This document shows positions 30,556 to 38,285 of a stretch of 64,000 nt of DNA, in pieces. The translations under genes were made by a program, and so were the position numbers. Each line of letters starts with the position of its first letter. Position 1 is the first letter of the stretch. The notes beneath the pieces are model-generated. The model saw nothing but the letters and a program-made list of their open reading frames with translations, ran no database searches and was not told the origin of the DNA. This DNA is from Ideonella paludis (GTDB lineage Bacteria > Pseudomonadota > Gammaproteobacteria > Burkholderiales > Burkholderiaceae_C): assembly GCF_018069865.1 (NCBI RefSeq), contig NZ_JAGQDG010000002.1, positions 248,001 to 312,000 on the forward strand, read 5' to 3'.

Positions 30556-31024
30556 TGGGGGCGGCAATGCCCCAGCGCGCCAGCGCCGCGTCGTCACTGA
30601 CGCGGGCATCGACCCAACGGGCGCTGCCATCGGCCAGGGTTTCTTTCTTCCAGAACGGGGCTTGGGTCTTGAGGTAATCCATCAAGAACTCACAGGCCTG
30701 GAAGGACTGGCCGCGATGAGCCGAGCTGACCGCCACCAAGACAATCTGATCCAGCGGCTGCAGCACACCCACGCGGTGAATGACCCGCGCGGCACGAATG
30801 TCGAAGCGCTTGAGCGCTTCATCAATCATCGCCTCGATGGATTTCTCCGTCATACGGGGGTAGTGCTCCAGCTCCATCACGCTGATGCCTTGGCCGTCGT
30901 TGCGGTCCCGCACCGTGCCCAGGAAGGTACACACGGCGCCCACGGCAGGGTCCGCCGCGCGCAGGGCCGCCACTTCGCCGCTGAGGTCGAAGTCTTCGGT
31001 TTGGATGGAGACGCGTGGCTGCAT
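30542..31024 (-). CDS. moaE: Molybdopterin synthase catalytic subunit
   Basis: MoaE, with the thiocarboxylated MoaD, adds dithiolene sulfur to cyclic pyranopterin monophosphate. The 160-residue protein has VCTFLGTVRD, VMELEHYPRM, and the lysine-containing YLKTQAPFWKKE that contacts the substrate and MoaD tail. It starts 4 bases after the moaD stop and overlaps crcB at the end. Confidence 0.94.
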   Translation of the reverse strand: MQPRVSIQTEDFDLSGEVAALRAADPAVGAVCTFLGTVRDRNDGQGISVMELEHYPRMTEKSIEAMIDEALKRFDIRAARVIHRVGVLQPLDQIVLVAVSSAHRGQSFQACEFLMDYLKTQAPFWKKETLADGSARWVDARVSDDAALARWGIAAPNAGV

Positions 31025-31028
31025 GGCG

Positions 31029-31280
31029 TCAACCCCCTGTCACCGGAGGGAAGAAGGCCAACTCATCGCCGTTTTCCAAGGGCTCGGCCTCAGAGCACGC
31101 GGTTTGATTGCGCGCTGCCCGTAGGGCGCGGCCCCGCGCCAAGGCTTGCGCATAGGGCTCACCACGGGCCAGCAGTGCATCGCGCGCCTGAGCCACCGTG
31201 CTGCCCTCGGGCAGGTCCAGACTGCCCTCCGCACCCAGGGCCTCACGCAGGGAGGCAAAAAACTTCAGTCGAACCTGCAT
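31029..31280 (-). CDS. moaD: Molybdopterin synthase sulfur carrier subunit
   Basis: An 83-residue ubiquitin-like sulfur carrier. It begins MQVRLKFFASLREALG and ends in the required Gly-Gly (PPVTGG) that is adenylated and thiocarboxylated. A longer frame to 31298 adds six residues without family support. It is the partner of the adjacent moaE. Confidence 0.93.
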   Translation of the reverse strand: MQVRLKFFASLREALGAEGSLDLPEGSTVAQARDALLARGEPYAQALARGRALRAARNQTACSEAEPLENGDELAFFPPVTGG

Positions 31281-31290
31281 GGCGTCTTGC

Positions 31291-31683
31291 TCAAGCAACT
31301 TGGGTGGCTCGCACAGCCCCGACCAGGCCTGCCAGCAAAAGGCCCATGATGGGCACGTAACTCAGCATAAAGCCCAAGCCCCGGCTGGGCGGGTCCGTGA
31401 TGTAGGCCTTGAGGTAGAGCAGCCGCCCCAGCAGGTAAACCAAGCCCGCACCGGCGACCCACTCAGGTGTCCAGTATTTGGCCGCCAGCCAGAGGCTGGG
31501 CAAGAGCACCGGCAGCAACTCCAGCGTGTTCATCTGCACGCGGTAGAAGCGCTCAAACATTTCGTCGCCGCTGGTCGCCGGCGCCTTGACGCCGTATTTG
31601 CCACGCGCGCGGCCCACCAACATGCCAAAGGCCAAGTACTGGGCCACGGCCAGCAACATCACAGCTTCAACCCATGCCATCAA
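31291..31683 (-). CDS. MAPEG-family membrane protein
   Basis: A 130-residue protein with four hydrophobic segments and the MAPEG motif ERFYRVQMNTLELLPV, whose Arg/Asn/Glu residues bind glutathione in the eukaryotic members. Bacterial relatives are of uncertain activity, possibly glutathione transferase-like. It lies between moaD (10 bases on) and moeA, so it is embedded in the molybdenum-cofactor operon without an evident link. Confidence 0.85.
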   Translation of the reverse strand: MMAWVEAVMLLAVAQYLAFGMLVGRARGKYGVKAPATSGDEMFERFYRVQMNTLELLPVLLPSLWLAAKYWTPEWVAGAGLVYLLGRLLYLKAYITDPPSRGLGFMLSYVPIMGLLLAGLVGAVRATQVA

Positions 31684-31743
31684 AGGCTCCTTTTGTCATC
31701 ACCACCGCCTCCACCGAGGCTGAGCCACAAGCTCGTGGCCGAA

Positions 31744-32988
31744 TCATCCCGCCGTCAGCAAACCCAGCGGCAAGAAGCGCACGGTATCACCGGCTGCGAT
31801 GGCCTGCCCGCCAGGGTTATCGACCAAGCCGTCCGCCCACACGGCCGAGGTCAGCACGCCCGAGCTTTGGTTCGGGAACAGTTCCACCCCGCCTTGCGCG
31901 TTGAGGCGCACGCGCAAGAACTCCCGGCGCTTGTCCGGCTTGGCCCAGGCAAAGTCGGCCCTGACCAGCAGGCTGGCCGGTAAGCGGCATGGCGCACCTT
32001 GTAGGCCGCGCAGCAGCGGTGCCACAGCCAGCACAAAGGTCACAAAGCTGGAGACCGGATTGCCGGGCAGGCCCATCAGCAAGGCCTCGCCCGCGCCCGT
32101 GGCACGCCGGATGGCGCCCACCGCCAGCGGCTTGCCCGGCTTGATGGCCATCTGCCACAGGTCGATGCGGCCCTCTGCTTGGGCGGCAGGCCGCAAATGG
32201 TCTTCTTCGCCCACCGAGACACCGCCAGAGGTCAAGATCAAGTCATGCTGAGCCGCTGCTTGGCGCAGGACATCGCGGGTGGCATCGAGCCGGTCTGGCA
32301 CGATGCCCAGGTCCGTCACCTCACAGCCTGCAGCTTCCAGCAGGCCGCGCAGGGTGAAGCGGTTGGAGTTGTAGATGGCGCCTGGTTTGAGCGGCTCACC
32401 GGGCATCACCAATTCATCACCGGTGGAGAACAAAGCCACCCGCGGGCGACGCACCACGCTCAAGCTGGCTGCGCCCACGGAGGCTGCCAGCCCCAAGGCC
32501 TGCGGCGTCAGGCGCTGGCCTGCGGAAAGGACGACTTGGCCGTGGGACACGTCCTCGCCGCGCCGGCGAATCCATTGGCCCAGGGCCGGGACGACGCCCA
32601 CTTTGACCTGTGCGGAACCGTCAACGTCCAGGGCCTCGCACTGCTCTTGCATGACCACCGCATCGGCACCCGGCGGCACCTGCGCGCCGGTGAAGATGCG
32701 TGCTGCCGTGCCCGGCTGCAAGGGCTGGCCCACCACGCCAGCCGGGATGCGTTGGCTGATGGGCAGCACCGTGCCCACGGTGGGCACGTCTGCCACGCGC
32801 ATCGCGTAGCCGTCCATCGAGGTGTTGTCCTCAGGCGGCACATCCAGGCCGGAGGTGACTGGCGCAGCCAAAACCCGGCCCAGGGCCGAGAACGTGGAGA
32901 CCGTCTCCACCTCACTCAAGCGGTGTTGCTGTGCCACCTCGCCCAAGCGGGCGAGGACCTCGTCAAAATCCAGCAGCGGTGCGCGCAT
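31744..32988 (-). CDS. moeA: Molybdopterin molybdenumtransferase MoeA
   Basis: MoeA inserts molybdate into adenylylated molybdopterin. The 414-residue protein has the N-terminal DVPPEDNTSMDGYAMR, IFTGAQVPPGADAVVMQE, the central LILTSGGVSVGEEDHLR, and the GLPGNPVSSFVTF motif. All four domains are present and the length is normal. The thrC stop lies 9 bases upstream, so it is probably co-transcribed with hom-thrC. Confidence 0.95.
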   Translation of the reverse strand: MRAPLLDFDEVLARLGEVAQQHRLSEVETVSTFSALGRVLAAPVTSGLDVPPEDNTSMDGYAMRVADVPTVGTVLPISQRIPAGVVGQPLQPGTAARIFTGAQVPPGADAVVMQEQCEALDVDGSAQVKVGVVPALGQWIRRRGEDVSHGQVVLSAGQRLTPQALGLAASVGAASLSVVRRPRVALFSTGDELVMPGEPLKPGAIYNSNRFTLRGLLEAAGCEVTDLGIVPDRLDATRDVLRQAAAQHDLILTSGGVSVGEEDHLRPAAQAEGRIDLWQMAIKPGKPLAVGAIRRATGAGEALLMGLPGNPVSSFVTFVLAVAPLLRGLQGAPCRLPASLLVRADFAWAKPDKRREFLRVRLNAQGGVELFPNQSSGVLTSAVWADGLVDNPGGQAIAAGDTVRFLPLGLLTAG

Positions 32989-32997
32989 CTCGGAGCC

Positions 32998-34410
32998 TCA
33001 ATCGCAATGCGTGCGAATGTATTGCTTGATCACGTCAGCCTGTGGTGGCACCACCGTGAAGCGCTTGGGCAGGGCTTCGATGCCCTCCAAGCCCGCTGGA
33101 CGGGTCGGCTCGCGCCCTAAGGCCTCTTGAATGGTGGCAGCAAACTTGGCCGGCAAGGCTGTCTCGAACACGATCATCGGCACGCCGGCCTCAACCCGCT
33201 CGAAGGCCACCTTCACACCGTCGGCCGTGTGAGTGTCCACCATGTCGCCAAAGCGCTCATAGGTGCTGCGGATGGTGGCCAGACGGTCCGCGTGGGTGCT
33301 GCGCCCAGACTGGAAACCATAGCCCGCAATGGCCGCGGTTTCTTCGGCCGTCAGGCTAAAGGCGCCTTGCTTTGCCAGCGTTGGGCCAAACAGCGCTGCC
33401 GTGCGCGCGCCGTCGCGGCCCAGCAAGTCGAACACAAAGCGCTCAAAGTTGCTGGCCTTGGAGATGTCCATCGACGGGCTGGAGGTCTCGTGCGTCTCGG
33501 CACTGCCGCGCACGCGGTAGGTGCCCGTGCGGAAGAACTCGTCGAGCACATCGTTCTCGTTGGTGGCCACCACCAACTTGGCAATGGGCAGGCCCATCAT
33601 GCGGGCCACATGGCCGGCACAGACGTTGCCGAAGTTACCCGAGGGCACGGTGAAGCTGACCTGCTCCGCGTTGCTCTGCGTGGTCTGAAAGTAACCCGCA
33701 AAGTAGTACACCACCTGAGCCAGCAAGCGGGCCCAGTTGATGGAGTTGACGGTGCCGATCTTGTACTGGCGCTTGAAGGCGAGGTCGTTGGAGACCGCCT
33801 TGACGATGTCCTGAGCGTCGTCGAAGACGCCTTCCACCGCCAAGTTGTGGATGTTCGCATCTCGCAGGCTGAACATCTGTGCCTGCTGGAAGGGGCTCAT
33901 GCGGCCATTCGGGCTGAGCATGAAGACGCGCACGCCCTGCTTGCCGCGCATGGCGTACTCGGCCGCGCTGCCGGTGTCACCACTGGTGGCCCCCAAGATG
34001 TTCAACTGCTCGCCACGCCGCGCCAGTTCGTACTCGAAGAGGTGGCCCAGCAACTGCATGGCCATGTCCTTGAAGGCCAAGGTCGGGCCATTGGAGAGCG
34101 CCTCGATCAGCACGCCGGAGTCGCCCAGGCGACGCACCGGCACGATCTGCTCGCTGCCAAACACGGCCGCAGTGTAGGTCTTGTGCACCAAGGCCTTCAG
34201 GTCCGCCGCCGGGATGTCGTCGATGTAGAGCGACAGAATCTCGAAGGCCAGATCGGCATAGCTCAGACCGCGCCAGCGGGCCAAGGTGGTTGCGTCCACT
34301 TGGGGGTAGCTGACCGGCAGATACAGCCCGCCGTCGGGCGCCAAGCCCTCGAGCAGGATCTCGCAAAAGCGGCGCTGTGTTTGGTCGCCGCGGGTGCTGA
34401 TGTACTTCAT
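32998..34410 (-). CDS. thrC: Threonine synthase
   Basis: ThrC converts O-phosphohomoserine to threonine with PLP. The 470-residue protein is of the long (ThrC type 2) class. It opens MKYISTRGDQTQRRF, and the PLP lysine is in SNGPTLAFKDMAMQ. A glycine-rich phosphate loop ATSGDTGSAAEYA follows. It is directly after hom (17-base gap), so the two steps from homoserine are in one operon; thrB is not in the window. Confidence 0.95.
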   Translation of the reverse strand: MKYISTRGDQTQRRFCEILLEGLAPDGGLYLPVSYPQVDATTLARWRGLSYADLAFEILSLYIDDIPAADLKALVHKTYTAAVFGSEQIVPVRRLGDSGVLIEALSNGPTLAFKDMAMQLLGHLFEYELARRGEQLNILGATSGDTGSAAEYAMRGKQGVRVFMLSPNGRMSPFQQAQMFSLRDANIHNLAVEGVFDDAQDIVKAVSNDLAFKRQYKIGTVNSINWARLLAQVVYYFAGYFQTTQSNAEQVSFTVPSGNFGNVCAGHVARMMGLPIAKLVVATNENDVLDEFFRTGTYRVRGSAETHETSSPSMDISKASNFERFVFDLLGRDGARTAALFGPTLAKQGAFSLTAEETAAIAGYGFQSGRSTHADRLATIRSTYERFGDMVDTHTADGVKVAFERVEAGVPMIVFETALPAKFAATIQEALGREPTRPAGLEGIEALPKRFTVVPPQADVIKQYIRTHCD

Positions 34411-34427
34411 GCGTGCGCGCCAGGCCC

Positions 34428-35738
34428 TCAGGCCAGCTCCTCCTTGCGGATGGCCACAATGGGGGCCAGCACAGTGGTCAGCGCTTGCATGCGGGCCAAG
34501 GCGGTGCGCATCTGACCTTCGATGGTGTCGTGGGTCAGGATGATCAGGTCGGTCTGCTTCTCACCGTCTTTGCTTTCGCGCTGCAGCACCGCGTCGATGG
34601 AGATGCCGTTCTCAGCCAAGATGGTGGTGATGCCCGACAGCACGCCGGCTTCGTCAGCCACTGTCAAGCGCAGATAGAACGCCGTTTGCACCTGCTCGAT
34701 CGGCAAGATCGGGGTGTCGGCCAGAGCATCAGGCTGGAAGGCCAAATGGGGCACGCGATGGTCCGGGTCGGCCGAGGCCAAGCGGGTGATGTCCACCAGA
34801 TCAGCCACCACGGCCGAGGCGGTGGGCTCAGAGCCCGCACCCTTGCCGTAGTACAGCGTGGTGCCTACGGCGTCGCCCTGCACCACCACCGCATTCATCG
34901 CCCCTTCGACATTGGCGATCAGGCGCTTGGCCGGCACCAAGGTCGGGTGCACGCGCAGCTCGATCCCGCTGTCGCGGCGCTTGGTGATCCCCAAGAGCTT
35001 GATGCGATAGCCTAGTTGCTCGGCATAGCGAATGTCGGTGGCCGACAGCTTGGTGATGCCTTCTACATGAGCCTTGTTGAACTGCACCGGCACGCCAAAG
35101 GCGATGGCGCTCATGATGGTGGCTTTGTGGGCGGCATCCACCCCTTCGATGTCGAAGGTCGGGTCGGCTTCGGCATAGCCCAAGCGCTGGGCTTCCTTGA
35201 GCACCACATCAAAGTCCAGGCCCTTGTCGCGCATCTCGGACAAGATGAAGTTGGTGGTGCCGTTGATGATGCCGGCGATCCACTCGATGCGGTTGGCCGT
35301 CAGGCCCTCGCGCAGCGCCTTGATGATGGGAATGCCACCGGCCACTGCAGCCTCAAAGGCCACGACCACGCCCTTGGCGCGGGCCGCGGCAAAAATCTCG
35401 CTGCCATGCACGGCCAGCAAGGCCTTGTTGGCGGTGACCACATGCTTGCCAGCGGCAATCGCCTCCAGCACCAAGGTCTTGGCAATGCCATAGCCGCCGA
35501 TCAACTCGACGACGATGTCGATGTTGGGGTTGGCAATGATCTCGCGAGCATCGCCCACCACCTTGGCGGCATCGCCCACGATGCTCTTGGCGCGCTCGAC
35601 GTCGAGATCGGCCACCATGGTGACTTCAATCCCCCGGCCGGCACGGCGCAGAATTTCTTGTTGATTGCGCTGCAGCACCTTGAAGGTGCCCGAGCCAACC
35701 GTACCGATGCCCAAAAGGCCAACCTGGATGGGGTTCAT
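34428..35738 (-). CDS. hom: Homoserine dehydrogenase
   Basis: Hom reduces aspartate semialdehyde to homoserine. The 436-residue protein has the NAD(P) motif GLLGIGTVGSGTFKV, a catalytic domain with GGIPIIKALREGL and INGTTNFILSEM, and a C-terminal ACT domain (about 350-430: YLRLTVADEAGVLSGITTIL) that normally gives threonine feedback inhibition. The upstream 58-base gap to the aminotransferase carries only a small hairpin. Confidence 0.96.
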   Translation of the reverse strand: MNPIQVGLLGIGTVGSGTFKVLQRNQQEILRRAGRGIEVTMVADLDVERAKSIVGDAAKVVGDAREIIANPNIDIVVELIGGYGIAKTLVLEAIAAGKHVVTANKALLAVHGSEIFAAARAKGVVVAFEAAVAGGIPIIKALREGLTANRIEWIAGIINGTTNFILSEMRDKGLDFDVVLKEAQRLGYAEADPTFDIEGVDAAHKATIMSAIAFGVPVQFNKAHVEGITKLSATDIRYAEQLGYRIKLLGITKRRDSGIELRVHPTLVPAKRLIANVEGAMNAVVVQGDAVGTTLYYGKGAGSEPTASAVVADLVDITRLASADPDHRVPHLAFQPDALADTPILPIEQVQTAFYLRLTVADEAGVLSGITTILAENGISIDAVLQRESKDGEKQTDLIILTHDTIEGQMRTALARMQALTTVLAPIVAIRKEELA

Positions 35739-35796
35739 GTCACATCACTCGCAAAACACAAAACAAAATCAAAAAGAGAGGCTCACACGGCACGCC

Positions 35797-37026
35797 TTAG
35801 GCGTGTTGCTTGCGGTAGCTCTCTAAGAAGCGGGCAATCCGGCCGATGGCATCGGTCAGGTCGTCCGCATTGGGCAAGAAAACAATGCGGAAGTGGTCCG
35901 GCGAGGGCCAGTTAAAGCCCGTGCCTTGCACGATCAACACCTTTTCTTCGGCCAGCAATTCATAGGCAAACTGCTGGTCATCCTCAATGGGGTAGAGCTT
36001 GGGATCCAAGCGCGGGAACATATAGAGCGCCGCCTTGGGCTTGACCACAGACACACCCGGGATGGCGGTGAGCAGCTCATAGGCCAAGTCACGCTGCTTG
36101 CACAAACGCCCACCCGGCGCCACCAAGTCTTTGATGCTCTGGTAGCCGCCCAAAGCGGTTTGGATGGCCATTTGCCCCGGCGTGTTGGCACACAAGCGCA
36201 TCGAGGCCAGCATGTTGAGCCCCTCGATGTAGTCCTTGGCGCGCTTCTTGTTGCCGGACACCACCATCCAACCCGCGCGATAGCCGCAGGCGCGATAGTT
36301 CTTGGACAGGCCGTTGAAGGTCAAAAACAAGACATCGTCGGCCAAGGAGGCGATGCTGGTGTGCGTCTCGCCGTCGTACAGCGTCTTGTCGTAAATCTCG
36401 TCGGCAAAGACGATCAATTGGTTTTGCCGAGCAATCTCCACAATGCCCTGCAACACAGACTCGGGGTAGAGCGCACCGGTGGGGTTATTGGGGTTGATCA
36501 AGACGATGGCTTTGGTGCGCGAGGTCACCTTGGCGCGCATATCGTCCAGGTCCGGCATCCAGCCGCTCTCTTCATTGCAGCGGTAGTGCACTGGCGTGCC
36601 GCCAGACAGTGACACCACGGCGGTGTAGAGCGGGTAGTCCGGCGAGGGAATCAGCACCTCATCGCCGCCATCGAGCAGCGCGTTCATGCTCATGGCGATC
36701 AACTCAGACGCGCCGTTGCCCAGGTAAACGTCGTCAACGGTGACGCCTTGAATGCGCTTTTCTTGGCAGTAGTGCACCACCGCCTTGCGGGGCGCAAACA
36801 AGCCCTTGGAATCGGTGTAGCCTGCCGCCACCGAAGTACTGAGGTTGCGGATCATGTCTTGCATGATCTCGTCGGGCGGCATCAGGCCAAACGCCGCCAC
36901 ATTGCCGATGTTGAGCTTGATGATCTTATGACCTTCATCCTCCATCTGGCGGGCTTTGTCCAGCACGGGGCCACGGATGTCGTAACCCACATTGGCCAGC
37001 TTGCTGGACTTCGCGATCGGTTTCAA
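35797..37026 (-). CDS. alaC: Alanine-type PLP aminotransferase (AlaC/AlaA-like)
   Basis: A 409-residue class I/II aminotransferase. Motifs: YLGNGASELIAMSM, INPNNPTGALYP (cofactor region), and FNGLSKNYRACGYRAGW with the PLP lysine. It resembles the AlaA/AlaC pyruvate-glutamate enzymes. The start is a TTG at 37026 (MKPIAKSSKLANVGYD), preceded by GGGAG; no ATG gives this conserved N-terminus. It heads the minus-strand run through hom, thrC and the molybdenum-cofactor genes and is divergent from the Mth938-like gene. Confidence 0.88.
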   Translation of the reverse strand: MKPIAKSSKLANVGYDIRGPVLDKARQMEDEGHKIIKLNIGNVAAFGLMPPDEIMQDMIRNLSTSVAAGYTDSKGLFAPRKAVVHYCQEKRIQGVTVDDVYLGNGASELIAMSMNALLDGGDEVLIPSPDYPLYTAVVSLSGGTPVHYRCNEESGWMPDLDDMRAKVTSRTKAIVLINPNNPTGALYPESVLQGIVEIARQNQLIVFADEIYDKTLYDGETHTSIASLADDVLFLTFNGLSKNYRACGYRAGWMVVSGNKKRAKDYIEGLNMLASMRLCANTPGQMAIQTALGGYQSIKDLVAPGGRLCKQRDLAYELLTAIPGVSVVKPKAALYMFPRLDPKLYPIEDDQQFAYELLAEEKVLIVQGTGFNWPSPDHFRIVFLPNADDLTDAIGRIARFLESYRKQHA

Positions 37027-37083
37027 AACCTGCTCCCTCTCAAGGACACCTGGGGTGCCGCAAAATGCTGCGGCGCAAAAACC

Positions 37084-37089
37084 TATAAT
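37084..37089 (+). promoter_or_regulatory. -10 element of the Mth938-like gene
   Basis: A perfect TATAAT sits 38 bases before the GTG start in the divergent region. The -35 region is weak. The complementary strand of the same AT-rich patch could contribute to the alaC promoter. Confidence 0.5.
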
Positions 37090-37126
37090 TTAACCTGTTC
37101 AACCGAGGCTGGCCGCAGGAGCGTTC

Positions 37127-37501
37127 GTGAAATTCCAACCCGATCACCTGGATGGCGTCAATGCCATCGGACGCCTGGAGGCCGGCCGCATCTTTGTGCA
37201 TCAAACGCCCTTCACCCACAGCCTGTTGGTGCCCTGGGTTGGCGAAGCTCAGGCTTGGCCCTTCAACACGGCTCAAGACCTGCGCGAAGGGGCCTTTGAT
37301 GCCGTCTTGGCCTGGAAGCCCGAAGTGGTGATCTTTGGCAGCGGCGAACGCTTGCAGTTCATCTCGCCCAGCCTCTACCGTGCGCTGATCGAGGCACGAA
37401 TCGGCTTTGAGACCATGGACACGGCGGCGGCTTGTCGCACCTATAACGTGTTGGTCAACGAGGGGCGGCGCGTGGTCGGCGCCTTCATCCTGGAAACCTG
37501 A
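37127..37501 (+). CDS. Mth938-like domain protein (DUF498/NDUFAF3 family)
   Basis: A 124-residue protein of the Mth938 fold; blocks GEAQAWPFNTAQDL, PEVVIFGSGERLQFISP and NVLVNEGRRVVGAFIL are typical. The human relative NDUFAF3 is a respiratory complex I assembly factor; the bacterial role is unknown. The GTG start at 37127 has a good AGGAG site. It is probably co-transcribed with, or followed by its own promoter for, the peroxiredoxin downstream. Confidence 0.85.
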   Translation: MKFQPDHLDGVNAIGRLEAGRIFVHQTPFTHSLLVPWVGEAQAWPFNTAQDLREGAFDAVLAWKPEVVIFGSGERLQFISPSLYRALIEARIGFETMDTAAACRTYNVLVNEGRRVVGAFILET

Positions 37502-37571
37502 CCCCCTAAAAAGAGACGGCTCAGAACGCCCCAGACAGCCTGCCGCTTCGGGAGGCCTGTCGGTAACCGCC

Positions 37572-37577
37572 TATAAT
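37572..37577 (+). promoter_or_regulatory. -10 element of the peroxiredoxin gene
   Basis: A TATAAT lies 45 bases before the bcp start. No good -35 is seen 17 bases upstream, so activator dependence or weak strength is possible. Confidence 0.45.
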
Positions 37578-37622
37578 ACTCGGTGATGCCTCTTCGGGGC
37601 GACAGCCTAAGACACGACCCTC

Positions 37623-38099
37623 ATGACGCCAGCGCTGAATAAATCTCTTCCGGAAATCGAAGCCCAGGCGACTGGTGGTGTGAAGTTCACACCCCAAGCA
37701 TTCCATGGCAAGACGGTAGTGCTGTATTTCTACCCCAAGGACAATACCCCGGGTTGCACGACGGAAGCCATGCAGTTCCGTGACCAGCACAAAGAGTTTG
37801 TGAAGGCCGGTGCCGTGGTGTTTGGTGTGTCGCGAGACAACATGGCCTCGCACGACAAGTTCAAGCAAAACCTTGAGCTGCCTTTCGAGCTGATTGCAGA
37901 CACCGAAGAAAAGCTCTGCCACATGTTCGGCGTGGTCAAGAACAAGATCATGTACGGCAAGAAGGTCAAAGGCATTGAACGCTCCACCTTCCTGATTGAT
38001 GCCAAAGGCGTGCTGCGCGCTGAATGGCGTGGCATCAAGGTGGCGGGCCACGTGGATGAAGTCCTGAAGGCCGCCCAAGACCTCAAGGCCACGGCCTGA
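37623..38099 (+). CDS. bcp: Thioredoxin-dependent peroxiredoxin (Bcp/PrxQ)
   Basis: A 158-residue peroxiredoxin of the Bcp/PrxQ group that reduces peroxides with thioredoxin. The peroxidatic cysteine is in KDNTPGCTTEA at about residue 46. The usual second cysteine five residues on (as in E. coli) is absent; a cysteine in KLCHMFG near residue 100 could serve as an alternative resolving residue, or the enzyme is 1-Cys. It has its own -10 and a strong terminator. Confidence 0.92.
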   Translation: MTPALNKSLPEIEAQATGGVKFTPQAFHGKTVVLYFYPKDNTPGCTTEAMQFRDQHKEFVKAGAVVFGVSRDNMASHDKFKQNLELPFELIADTEEKLCHMFGVVKNKIMYGKKVKGIERSTFLIDAKGVLRAEWRGIKVAGHVDEVLKAAQDLKATA

Positions 38100-38118
38100 G
38101 CCCCTCTAGCGCCCGTTC

Positions 38119-38143
38119 AAAGCCGACCTCGGGTCGGCTTTTT
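38119..38143 (+). terminator. Rho-independent terminator after bcp
   Basis: The stem AAAGCCGACC / GGTCGGCTTT with a short TCG loop runs into a T tract. It lies about 20 bases past the bcp stop. Confidence 0.85.
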
Positions 38144-38222
38144 CATGTCTCGGCGGAAGTGCCACATCAGGTGTGCATAATGGGTCCATGCCCAAGTGCA
38201 TCGCGCCTTCCTCCCACACCAG

Positions 38223-38251
38223 AGCCGCCCAGTTCCCTGCGCGGCTTTTTT
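38223..38251 (+). terminator. Terminator-like hairpin in the phoH leader
   Basis: AGCCGC at 38223-38228 pairs with GCGGCT at 38241-38246 across a 12-base loop and is followed directly by a T run. It lies about 35 bases before the PhoH ATG and after the bcp terminator, so it could act as an attenuator of the phoH gene. A six-base stem is marginal. Confidence 0.4.
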
Positions 38252-38285
38252 GTGGCTGATTGTCTTTACCGACTGCTGTACGCAC

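Noticed and set aside
35791-35805. Hairpin at the alaC-like stop codon
   Set aside because: Stem is six bases and the T run lies about 15 bases further on; not a convincing terminator.
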